64,000 bases of DNA, from NCBI GenBank assembly GCA_020634615.1, contig JACKBI010000001.1, positions 1 to 64,000 of the forward strand, in the 5' to 3' direction. Shown in pieces: positions 23,791 to 31,595 of the stretch. Under the pieces are notes generated by a model, which worked only from the letters and a program-made list of their open reading frames with translations, did not search any database and was not told the origin of the DNA. The DNA comes from Anaerolineales bacterium. Lineage in GTDB: Bacteria > Chloroflexota > Anaerolineae > JAAEKA01. The position numbers were made by a program, and so were the translations under genes. Positions within the stretch are counted from its first letter, which is position 1. Each line of letters begins with the position of its first letter.

Positions 23791-25792
23791 GCTCCAGCAG
23801 CGCCGCGACCGAAGGAAACAGCGTGATATCCGTGTGCGGCAGGAACAGCGCCGACGTGAACTGGTCGTAGAAGCTGTTGTCGGCCGACAACTCCAGGTAG
23901 GTCATGCTGCGGGCGATTTCAGCGATGCGCTGGCGCGCTTCACGATCCAGCAGCGCCATGTACGCGCCGCGCACCGATGTGTTGCCCAGGAACTGGAAAT
24001 TCTCCCACGGCACGTCGGGCAACAGGCCAAGCTGCACCGATTTCTCGACATTGATGTGCTTGCCAAAGCTGCCGCCGACCAGCACCGTGCTGATCATGTC
24101 CATGCTCATGCCAACACTTTGCGCCAGCACCGCGCAGCCGGCATAGATGGCCGCCTTGGCGCGCAGCAGGTTGTCGATGTCCACCGCAGTGATGACGATG
24201 TCCTCGCCGGTCGCGCTGTCCTCGGCCCACACAACCACGTATTCGCCGCCGTGCTCACCCTGACGGACGCGCGGCCCGCGGAAAGTTGGCAACTCTGCGA
24301 GAGTTGCCAACTTTGCCTGGTCGTACAACTCAAAGTTCAGGTTGCCGCTCTTGTCGATCACACCCGTGATGAACATCTCGGCCAGCAGCGAGATCAGCCC
24401 GGAGCCGCACAGGCCGCGCGGCCGTTCGCCCTGCTCCTGGCCGATGGTGCTGATGGTCGGCTCGAAGGTCTGCGCGTTGATCCACACTTCCTCGATCGCA
24501 CCCAGCGTTGCCCTCATGCCGTGGTAAACGCCGGCGCCCTCGAAGGCCGGCCCGGCCGAGCAGGCACAGGTCACCAGCCAATCGCAGTCGCCCAGCACCA
24601 TCTCGCCGTTGGTGCCGATGTCCAGGAACAGCACCGGCAGGCCGTCGCCGTTGGTCTCCACCACACTGCACAGCCCCGACCCCAGCACCCCCGACGAGAT
24701 GTCCGCGCCCACGTAGCTGGCGACGCCCGGCAGACAGTCCACGGTGGCCTGCGGGTTGAGGTCGATGCCCAACTCGCCGGCGCGCGTCGTCGGATACTGG
24801 TTCGCGGCCGGCACGTAAGGCGCCAGACGGATGCTGGCCGGCGGCAGCGCCAGGAACAGGTGCTGCATCGTCGGGTTGCCGGCCACCACCATTTTGACGA
24901 TCTGCTGCGGCTCGATCTTGCGGAATTCGCAGACCTGGGCGATCAAGCCGTTGATCGTGTCTAGGACGAGGCGTTGCAGTTCCGCCAGACCGTTGTTCTT
25001 GCTGGCGTAGATGATCCGGCTGATCACGTCCTCGCCGCGACGGATCTGCCCGTTGTAATCCGCGGCCTGCGCGACGACCCGCCCGCTGACCAGATCGACC
25101 AGATACAACGTGACCGTGGTGGTGCCGATGTCCAGCGCGGCTGCCCACAGATGACTCGTCTGATCGCCCGGCTGCACATCCACCACCCGCGGCGGGCCGG
25201 CGGGCCGGTCCCACGTGTCCCACTCCACCACCGCCGTCACCTGCCATTCCGCAGCACGCAGCACAGTTCCCAGCCTGCGCAGGGTCGGCAGATCGATGGC
25301 AAAGCCGTTCTCCCAACCGGTAGCGCGGCGCAGGGCCGCCTGCACCCGGCTCCAGTCGTCGGTTTGATCGTCGAGACTGGGCGGGGTCATGGACAGCAGA
25401 TAGCTGCGCAGCGGCTGTCGGTCCCGATCAAACTCGAACGGAAGCTCGATGGCGCGCGCCGTCTTGTCGCTGGTCAGGATGCGGGCGATGCTTTCCTGCG
25501 GCGGGATGGTGATCTCGACATCGCCGGTGATCGTTGTCTGGCAGGCCAGCGCATAACCCGCAGCGATGTCATCTGCAGAGAGGCGCAGTGTCGAGCGCCG
25601 CTTGATCGCATCGGTTCCATTGGCGGCACGCGCGACGACCGCGCAGCGGCCGCAGCGACCCTGCCCACCACACGGGATGTTCAGGTCGATGCCGGCTTGC
25701 CGCGCCGCGTCGATGATCAACGTGCCGGCTGGCGCATCAACAATCGCGCCGCCGGGCTGAAACTGCACCATGCAAACGTCGTTGTCAGCCAT
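23780..25792 (-). CDS. acsV: corrinoid protein reductive activator (RACE/AcsV-type)
   Basis: 670 residues. The N-terminal ferredoxin domain has a 2Fe-2S site at C41, C47, C50 and C84 (PCGGQGRCGRC, ALACQT). The rest is an ASKHA-type ATPase region (DUF4445): AALDIGTTTVTLYLVDL, a second DIGTNGEMVLGD phosphate loop and GLCGSGLISLLAEMF. These proteins use ATP to reduce inactive Co(II) corrinoid back to Co(I). The ATG at 25792 opens the standard domain; upstream codons lie in a low-complexity spacer. Next to acsC, its substrate is the AcsCD corrinoid protein. Confidence 0.92.
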   Translation of the reverse strand: MADNDVCMVQFQPGGAIVDAPAGTLIIDAARQAGIDLNIPCGGQGRCGRCAVVARAANGTDAIKRRSTLRLSADDIAAGYALACQTTITGDVEITIPPQESIARILTSDKTARAIELPFEFDRDRQPLRSYLLSMTPPSLDDQTDDWSRVQAALRRATGWENGFAIDLPTLRRLGTVLRAAEWQVTAVVEWDTWDRPAGPPRVVDVQPGDQTSHLWAAALDIGTTTVTLYLVDLVSGRVVAQAADYNGQIRRGEDVISRIIYASKNNGLAELQRLVLDTINGLIAQVCEFRKIEPQQIVKMVVAGNPTMQHLFLALPPASIRLAPYVPAANQYPTTRAGELGIDLNPQATVDCLPGVASYVGADISSGVLGSGLCSVVETNGDGLPVLFLDIGTNGEMVLGDCDWLVTCACSAGPAFEGAGVYHGMRATLGAIEEVWINAQTFEPTISTIGQEQGERPRGLCGSGLISLLAEMFITGVIDKSGNLNFELYDQAKLATLAELPTFRGPRVRQGEHGGEYVVVWAEDSATGEDIVITAVDIDNLLRAKAAIYAGCAVLAQSVGMSMDMISTVLVGGSFGKHINVEKSVQLGLLPDVPWENFQFLGNTSVRGAYMALLDREARQRIAEIARSMTYLELSADNSFYDQFTSALFLPHTDITLFPSVAALLERET

Positions 25793-25807
25793 GATTTCGG
25801 GAGGCGA

Positions 25808-25886
25808 GTAAATTGGTAGATTGGTAAACTGGTAAATTGGTAGATTGGTTGACCAGTCTACCAATCTACTAATCTACCAATCTACC
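25808..25886. repeat. reiterated-word hairpin spacer, acsC to acsV
   Basis: The clearest example: GGTAGATT and GGTAAATT variants about five times on the left (25808-25851), a loop of about 6 bases, then ACCAATCTACTAATCTACC-type complements (25858-25886). The hairpin starts 3 bases past the acsC stop. Confidence 0.8.
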
Positions 25887-25889
25887 AGC

Positions 25890-27257
25890 TCACATCTTCA
25901 GGAACGCCGGCAGGTCCACCGCCTCGCGCGGGCCGACCTTGATTTCCCAGCCGGGCAACTCTTCCTCCAGCTCGCCCATCAGCACAGCGACGTGGCCGGG
26001 CAGAATGACCTGCTTGTGGCTGATCTTGCCCGACGCGCCCGATTCCTTGACTGCCTTGGCGATGCGCTCAGCGTCGAACTTGCCGGCCGCCCAGGCCGTC
26101 AACACGCTCATCCCCTCGGCGTCGGCCACCAGCAGCCAGCCGGGCAGCCCGCTGCTTTCGACTTCGTTGGCAACGCTGAAGTAGGTGATGCTGAAGTTGG
26201 TGGTCACCATCAGCGGGCTGTCGGGACCAGGGTTGTTGATCGGGTAGACGCCCGGCTCGACCTGGATCGGCTTCTGCGGGTCGGTGTAGATGTTAGCCCG
26301 CAGCACCAGCAACGCGTAGGCGCTGGCCTCGGTGAAGTGATCCAGCACCACAAAACCGGCGTACTTGGCGATTTGCTGGCCGGCCAGCGTCACCTCGTCA
26401 AGCTGACTGGTCGCGCCTTCGCCGGGGAAGGTGATGACCGGATAACCCAGCGCGCGGAAGTTCTCTTTCAGCGCCAGCCGGCGGATGTGAGTGATGGTGG
26501 CCAGCGACTCGTTGAAGCCGCGCACGCCGGGGTCCAGCACCAGGTCGTCGACCCCGAATTTGGCGATATCTTCGGTCAGCTTCGCCAGCCCGTCCAGGCG
26601 CTGCTCTGAGCTGGTCGAAGGGTCGCTGTCATCGACGCGCACCACCAGCGGTGCCTTGGCGTTCTTGGCTGCCAGCGCGACCCGCCGCCAGTTCTCAGCG
26701 TTGGCCGCGCACAACAGCGGCGTCCGGCCGTCCGCCGCGGCCAGCCCGGCTTTCAGCGCAGCCGGGTCGTCGGCGATCAGGATCAGCAGCTTGTGGGTCG
26801 TGTCGCAGACAGCCTTGACCGCGTCGCCGAACTGCTCCGGATTGCCGGACGCGTAGGCGATGGCAAGCCCGTCGTAACTCAGCGGCATGCCGACGTAATC
26901 GACGACATAGCCGTCCACTTCAGCCGTCCTGGCCTTGATCTCGTCCAGCGGCAGATCATCGCTGACACGCACGAAGATGCCGGGCTGGTGGAAGAAGGTT
27001 TTCTCGTGGCGGTAGAGGACGGTCTCGTTGCCGACCTCCAGCTTGTTGCCGTTGCTGCTCAGGGTGATCAAACGGATGGGCGGCGCGGCGGCATCAGACA
27101 GCGCGGCCTGGGCGGCTTCACTGACGTGCGGACACGCGGCCAGCTCAACCTGCTTCTGCGCCAGTTTCATGGCGAAAGCGAGACACGTGGGAAATCCACA
27201 GTCTTTGCAATTGGTCTTGGGAAGTAGCTTATAGATTTCGAGACCGGATAGAGCCAT
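25890..27257 (-). CDS. acsC: corrinoid/iron-sulfur protein large (gamma) subunit
   Basis: 455 residues. The N-terminal 4Fe-4S domain has C17, C20, C25 and C42 (TNCKDCGFPTC ... ACPH), then a methyl-accepting TIM barrel and a C-terminal cobalamin-binding Rossmann part. It carries the methyl group from AcsE to the A-cluster of AcsB. ATG at 27257 has an AAGGAG site 7 bases upstream; a start 12 codons earlier is possible but less good. Separated from acsD by a small Nfu-like gene. Confidence 0.95.
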   Translation of the reverse strand: MALSGLEIYKLLPKTNCKDCGFPTCLAFAMKLAQKQVELAACPHVSEAAQAALSDAAAPPIRLITLSSNGNKLEVGNETVLYRHEKTFFHQPGIFVRVSDDLPLDEIKARTAEVDGYVVDYVGMPLSYDGLAIAYASGNPEQFGDAVKAVCDTTHKLLILIADDPAALKAGLAAADGRTPLLCAANAENWRRVALAAKNAKAPLVVRVDDSDPSTSSEQRLDGLAKLTEDIAKFGVDDLVLDPGVRGFNESLATITHIRRLALKENFRALGYPVITFPGEGATSQLDEVTLAGQQIAKYAGFVVLDHFTEASAYALLVLRANIYTDPQKPIQVEPGVYPINNPGPDSPLMVTTNFSITYFSVANEVESSGLPGWLLVADAEGMSVLTAWAAGKFDAERIAKAVKESGASGKISHKQVILPGHVAVLMGELEEELPGWEIKVGPREAVDLPAFLKM

Positions 27258-27293
27258 TTGGAACTCCTTGAATTGGCATTTGCCACCTGACAA

Positions 27294-27542
27294 TTACGGC
27301 ACCGCTTGCACGTACTCCAGTTCGGGGAAGTACTGCTTGACCGTCTGGCCGATGCCCATGGCCAGCGTGTATTGTGACATGGGACAACCGACGCACGCGC
27401 CCTGAAGCCGTACCTGCAGCGTCTTGCCGTCGTATTCCACAAACTCCACCCAGCCGCCATGGGACACCTCGATCTGGTGGCTGATCAAGTCCACAAGCTG
27501 TTCAACAGTGAGATCGGGTATGGGGGTGGTTTGATCGTTCAT
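27294..27542 (-). CDS. NifU C-terminal-domain (Nfu-like) protein
   Basis: 82 residues matching the NifU C-terminal scaffold domain: LISHQIEVSHGGWVEFV, then C50-V-G-C53 followed by PMS, the Cys-x2-Cys that holds a 4Fe-4S cluster between two subunits. Such proteins hand Fe-S clusters to apo-enzymes. It lies exactly between acsD (18 bases) and acsC (36 bases), so a dedicated cluster-carrier role for the corrinoid protein, CODH or ACS is a reasonable inference. Confidence 0.88.
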   Translation of the reverse strand: MNDQTTPIPDLTVEQLVDLISHQIEVSHGGWVEFVEYDGKTLQVRLQGACVGCPMSQYTLAMGIGQTVKQYFPELEYVQAVP

Positions 27543-27560
27543 GATCGGCGCCGTCGATTC

Positions 27561-28547
27561 CTACGAATGGCCGTTGTGCGCCGGCGCCATCAACCGTTGG
27601 ATCACCGATTTGATCTCGGTGATGCTGTCCGGGTGGCGCAGGACAACGATATCGGCGCCCGACTGGAGCAGTGTCGAGGAGGTCAGCACCTCCCAGGTCA
27701 CCGCGCGCTCGTTCCAGTTGCCCCAACTGGCCGGCACGCCCTCGCCCACCTTGGACTCCTTGAGCTTCCAGCCTTCTTCGCCTGGGGTGACCAGCATGGG
27801 CTGCTGGGTCATGGAGTCGCCGTTGAGGGCCGCCAGCCGCAGCCGTTCCATGACGCTGTAGCCGTATTCGATGCCGTAGCCCAGAGCGCCGGTGCTGGGG
27901 TCCATCAGAATGCGGTCCATGGGCAGCCCCACGTCGCGGGTCAGGATGATGAGCTGCTTGGCCAGGTTGACGTCCATGGGCGTGCGGCTGTCCACCAGGT
28001 GGCCGTGGGCCATTGCTGCGGCGACGATGGTGCGGTAGTTCTTGTCCTCGCAGACGCCCAGTACCAGTCGCTCGCCAGCCGCTTCCTCGGCCACAGCCAC
28101 CAGCAACTCGTTGTCCAGATCGGCGATGCCGGGGCCGAAGACCATCAGCGGCAGGCCGGTCGCGCCAAGAACGGCACGTACTACCTTGCGCGCCTCGGCA
28201 GCGGTTGGTTTGCTGCCATCGCCGCGCTGAACGGGACCGGTCAGGCGCAGCAGAATCAGGTCGGCGCCGCTGGCCTCGGCCGCTTTGGCCCAGGCAACCG
28301 GATCGTCCACCGCGTCGCCCCACGCCTCCCGCAGCAGCGGCGACCAGTCAGCCGGCCAGCGGTCGGCGATCTCCACCGCGATGCGCGGCGGATGGGGCAT
28401 CGCGCCTTCGTGGAACAGGAACGGCAGAGTCGACTCGCCACCGACAGTCACGGTCGTCGTACGCGTCCCGCCCTCGGCCTTGGTCGCGCCAATAGTCACC
28501 TCGCGCACGGCGCCGGAGTATTTGTTCTTGGGAATTGTTACTGGCAT
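27561..28547 (-). CDS. acsD: corrinoid/iron-sulfur protein small (beta) subunit
   Basis: 328 residues, TIM barrel of the CdhD/AcsD family: MPVTIPKNKYSGAVREV start, IAVEIADRWPADW (family ALEVFD-like segment), VLGVCEDKNYRTIVAAAMAHGH and LMDPSTGALGYGIEYGYSVMERLRLAAL. It pairs with AcsC and covers the cobalamin. ATG at 28547 gives the family start; an AAGGAG site lies 13 bases upstream. The AcsD-Nfu-AcsC order is unusual, as acsC and acsD are normally adjacent. Confidence 0.93.
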   Translation of the reverse strand: MPVTIPKNKYSGAVREVTIGATKAEGGTRTTTVTVGGESTLPFLFHEGAMPHPPRIAVEIADRWPADWSPLLREAWGDAVDDPVAWAKAAEASGADLILLRLTGPVQRGDGSKPTAAEARKVVRAVLGATGLPLMVFGPGIADLDNELLVAVAEEAAGERLVLGVCEDKNYRTIVAAAMAHGHLVDSRTPMDVNLAKQLIILTRDVGLPMDRILMDPSTGALGYGIEYGYSVMERLRLAALNGDSMTQQPMLVTPGEEGWKLKESKVGEGVPASWGNWNERAVTWEVLTSSTLLQSGADIVVLRHPDSITEIKSVIQRLMAPAHNGHS

Positions 28548-28574
28548 CTGGGATTCTCGCTCCTTTGGGAGAAT

Positions 28575-28657
28575 GATGCGTGACACGTAATGCGTAATGC
28601 GTAACCTGGACGACCGAGCATGAACGCCGGATTACGTATTACTCGTTACGCATCACG
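28575..28657. repeat. reiterated-word hairpin spacer, CBS gene to acsD
   Basis: GATGCGTGACACGTAATGCG plus two more GTAATGC words (28575-28605) pairs with GATTACGTATTACTCGTTACGCATCACG (28630-28657, written here in two halves of under 20 bases: GATTACGTATTACT, CGTTACGCATCACG). The second arm covers the stop codon of the CBS gene at 28653-28655. Confidence 0.7.
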
Positions 28658-29120
28658 TCAAACCATAGCGGTGCTTGAACAGGTCAATCGCCGACGGCCG
28701 TTCGGCGCCGACGCCCACACCGGGCGCCCGTTCCATACCGGCCACGATGCGACAGACATCCTGCAAGGTGATCATCGCCGCCGGATATTTGACGCCGCCG
28801 GCGTGGTGAGTAACGAACATCTGGCGCAGCCCCTGATCTAGCATAAGCTGCGCAGCGGCCGCGGCCGGCACATCGGGTAGAATCACCGGCACCTGTTCGT
28901 TCAGCACGTCGCCGGCCACCAGGAAAGATGTGTCTTCACCGGCCACCCGCGCCATGTGGTGTTCACCGATCCAACCGGTCATGTTTGCGTCCTCGTCCAG
29001 CACGATCAACGCGCCGACGTTGCGCTCCACCAGCAAGCGCGCGGCCTCTTTGAGCGGCGTATCCTCACGACAAGTGGGCACGCCGACCTGCATCACGTCA
29101 CGGACAAGGGTAGTAGGCAT
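28653..29120 (-). CDS. CBS-domain pair protein
   Basis: 155 residues made of two CBS motifs: VRDVMQVGVPTCREDTPLKEA then LVERNVGALIVLDED, and a second with AGDVLNEQVPVILPD, LMLDQGLRQMFVTHH and ITLQDVCRIVAG. CBS pairs bind adenine nucleotides or SAM and act as energy sensors. ATG at 29120 starts the first CBS motif. It sits between acsB and acsD in the operon, so it may tune the pathway to ATP/AMP level; no direct evidence. Confidence 0.85.
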   Translation of the reverse strand: MPTTLVRDVMQVGVPTCREDTPLKEAARLLVERNVGALIVLDEDANMTGWIGEHHMARVAGEDTSFLVAGDVLNEQVPVILPDVPAAAAAQLMLDQGLRQMFVTHHAGGVKYPAAMITLQDVCRIVAGMERAPGVGVGAERPSAIDLFKHRYGLT

Positions 29121-29136
29121 AGTGAATAAGGAATGA

Positions 29137-29203
29137 ACCACAGAGACACAGAGTACGCAGAGGTTTGACGTATGCCTTCGCACCCTCTGCGCCTCTGTGG
29201 TGG
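29137..29203. repeat. reiterated-word hairpin spacer, acsB to CBS gene
   Basis: ACCACAGAGACACAGAG plus TACGCAGAGG (29137-29163) pairs with CCCTCTGCG plus CCTCTGTGGTGG (29183-29203). It lies 8 bases past the acsB stop. Confidence 0.65.
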
Positions 29204-29210
29204 ATTTCCG

Positions 29211-31502
29211 CTAGAAGATCGGATCCATGAACAGCGCCGGGTGCTCGTGCTCCTCCATCCAGGCCAGCAGGCCATCGACGTCGGTGCAGGCAGTCTCGTC
29301 GGCGATGCGGTCCATCAGGTCAGGCTCGCCCTCGCGCTCGGCTACGGCCTTCCACTCTTCGGCCATGGACTTCTTGAGCACGCTGGACATCCAGACTACC
29401 CGCTTGAACCCGCCGTCGGCGGAGATGAACTTGGGGCTGGTCAGGTAATACTTGCCGACGCCCATGACGCCCGGCGTTTGCAGGCCGCCGCCGGCCATGC
29501 CGGCCAGCGTGCTGAACGTCATGCCGGCCGGCGTCATGCTGGTGTCCTCGCGGCTGACCACCATCACGCCGTTGGCCTCGGGGATGAGCATCACGATGCA
29601 CTCGAAGCAGCCGCAGGCCGTCATGGGGTTCTCCATGATCGAGTACATTGCCACCTCGTGGACCGTCCCCTGGCTGTTCTTGACCGCCACGTCATTGGTG
29701 CCGGTCCAGTAGCCCTTGACCGGGTCCACAGTGTCACCCAGCATGATCGGCTGGTTGGGTCCGGTGGGGTTGATCTCGTAGCTGGCCTTGCAGTCCAGCC
29801 AGTTGTATGCGCCGCACAGGCCCAGCCGCTCCGGGCTGACGATGCAGACGTGGGTCGGGGCAAAGCTCTGGCACAACGTGCAGGTGTAAAACTCCGGCAC
29901 CGCGTCGTCCTTCAGGGTACCCATGCGCTCGTTGCGCTCGTTGTAGGCATCGCGCGCCTTCTCCAGCCATTCCTCGTGCAGCGCCGGGTCGGTGATGACC
30001 TTGACCTGTACCTTGTCCACGATCGCGCCGAACTCGCCGTGGAAGCGGGCGTGGAGGATTTTGCCGAAGTGCTCCAGCGTAAATCCTTTGTCGGCCGCCG
30101 CCTTGCTGATGCGGATCCAGGCGATGTCGCGCTGGCCGATGTGCTGCACGCCGCTGGCGCCGTTGACGAAGTAATGCACCTGGCGCTCCAGCACCGGCTC
30201 GAAGTCGGTCTGCATCTTGCGTCCGGCCACCTCGATCAGGATGCCCAGATCCATCGCGCCGCCCTCTTCGACCTCGTCGAAGTTGGGGCCGATGACCTCG
30301 ATCTTGCCGTCCTCGACCTCTTCCATGGGCAGCAAGCGCAGATACTCGAAGGCCCGGCTGTACTTGCCGCCGAACTCGACGCGCATATCCTTCTTGCGCA
30401 CCACCTCGCCCTCGAACGCCGAGCCGTAAGGCACCGGCACCGGCACCTCGGTCAACTTGATCTTGACGCCGCGCGTCTCGATGGCCTTCTGCACCAGCTT
30501 CTCGGCCCGCTCCAGGTCGTCCTTGCCGGGGATCGCGTTGAAGGGCAGCGACACCACGTGCTCATGCTGTGTGACGCCCGTGGGCAGGATCTGCGGGATG
30601 ACCGTGTCTGCGATGACCGGGAAGCCGTAGTTGATCGCGCCTGCGGCCGCCGCGTACTTCAGGTCGTCGATCTCGCCCAGCGCCAGCACGAACGCAAAGA
30701 CGCGCGCCCGGTTGTAGAGCAGGATCTCGCGCGCCTGGCCGGCTTTGAGGCCGCCGAACGTCAACGCCGAACGGGTGGCAAAGCCCAGCGCATAGATCGC
30801 ACTCAACGTGTCCAGGCCGAAGGGCACGATGTAGGTATCGTAGCCCATCTCCACGCCCTCTTCCTGGAGCTGATGGATGATGCTGCGACCGTTGACGTTG
30901 CCGCTGAGGAAGATCAGGATATTGCGCCGCTGTAGCTCGCGCACGATCTTGACCGCCACCTCGTTGCTCTTGGCCGCGCCGACGATGGCGGCGAAGCCAG
31001 GCATGCGGCCGTCCACCAGCGCGATGCCCCAGGAGCGGAGCTGCACGTCGTCGATGGGGCCGTTCAGGTAACCATTTGCACTGTTGCCGTTCGCGCTCGT
31101 GCCAGCATCGGGACTGGTGAAGCTGCCGCCGGTCATGTGGAAGCCGGGGATCCGTTGGGGTTCGTCCCCACGGACGAAACGTACGGCCTCGATGGCTTCC
31201 GCTGCGAAGAGGGTCGCCATGCCGCTGTCCAGCGTTTCGCCCAGGTAGGGCATCCAGCGGCTGTCGGACGGCATGGGATGGAGTAGATCGCGGGCGTGCT
31301 TCAGGACCGGCTCAAGCTGGCCCAGCGTCTCGACCTGCAGGCCCATCATGCCGTTGATGGTGGGCAGGTAGTAGGCGGTGTTGGGAAACGCGACCGGCGC
31401 ATCCGGCCCCAACTCGGCGATGGTCTGGCTCAGCATCTCATCGGCCTCGTTGACCAGCAGGTGCGCGCCGCGGATTGCTCGACTTGCGATATATCGTGAC
31501 AT
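29211..31502 (-). CDS. acsB: CO-methylating acetyl-CoA synthase
   Basis: 763 residues. It joins CO, a methyl group and CoA to acetyl-CoA at the nickel A-cluster. The cluster cysteines are C541, C544, C553 and C563 (4Fe-4S) and C630-G-C632 (distal nickel); these sit at a constant +35 offset from Moorella C506, C509, C518, C528, C595 and C597, so all ligands are kept. The N-terminal domain that docks on CO dehydrogenase is present, unlike in archaeal CdhC. An Asn/Gly/Ser-rich insert (about 125-145) accounts for part of the extra length. AGGAGA site 8 bases before the ATG; followed downstream by the CBS gene. Confidence 0.97.
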   Translation of the reverse strand: MSRYIASRAIRGAHLLVNEADEMLSQTIAELGPDAPVAFPNTAYYLPTINGMMGLQVETLGQLEPVLKHARDLLHPMPSDSRWMPYLGETLDSGMATLFAAEAIEAVRFVRGDEPQRIPGFHMTGGSFTSPDAGTSANGNSANGYLNGPIDDVQLRSWGIALVDGRMPGFAAIVGAAKSNEVAVKIVRELQRRNILIFLSGNVNGRSIIHQLQEEGVEMGYDTYIVPFGLDTLSAIYALGFATRSALTFGGLKAGQAREILLYNRARVFAFVLALGEIDDLKYAAAAGAINYGFPVIADTVIPQILPTGVTQHEHVVSLPFNAIPGKDDLERAEKLVQKAIETRGVKIKLTEVPVPVPYGSAFEGEVVRKKDMRVEFGGKYSRAFEYLRLLPMEEVEDGKIEVIGPNFDEVEEGGAMDLGILIEVAGRKMQTDFEPVLERQVHYFVNGASGVQHIGQRDIAWIRISKAAADKGFTLEHFGKILHARFHGEFGAIVDKVQVKVITDPALHEEWLEKARDAYNERNERMGTLKDDAVPEFYTCTLCQSFAPTHVCIVSPERLGLCGAYNWLDCKASYEINPTGPNQPIMLGDTVDPVKGYWTGTNDVAVKNSQGTVHEVAMYSIMENPMTACGCFECIVMLIPEANGVMVVSREDTSMTPAGMTFSTLAGMAGGGLQTPGVMGVGKYYLTSPKFISADGGFKRVVWMSSVLKKSMAEEWKAVAEREGEPDLMDRIADETACTDVDGLLAWMEEHEHPALFMDPIF

Positions 31503-31519
31503 TGGTAGTTCTCCTGTGT

Positions 31520-31593
31520 CCAGTGATCAGTAGTCAGTGATCAGTGATCAGTTGGTTCAGAACTGATTACTGCTTACTGAATACTGAAAACTG
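31520..31593. repeat. reiterated-word hairpin spacer, cooS to acsB
   Basis: CAGTGATCAG and AGTCAGTGATCAG words (31520-31553) are followed by AACTGATTACTG, CTTACTGAATACTG and AAAACTG (31561-31593), which are near-complements. It occupies almost the whole cooS-acsB gap. Confidence 0.7.
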
Positions 31594-31595
31594 CC

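Noticed and set aside
25808..25886. Short tandem words that at first sight resemble a CRISPR array
   Set aside because: Words are 8-13 bases and degenerate, there are no unique spacers, and no cas genes are in the window.
29172..30935. Open frame of 587 codons on the plus strand opposite acsB
   Set aside because: Shadow of acsB, whose A-cluster cysteines are all in place; no motif in the plus-strand translation.
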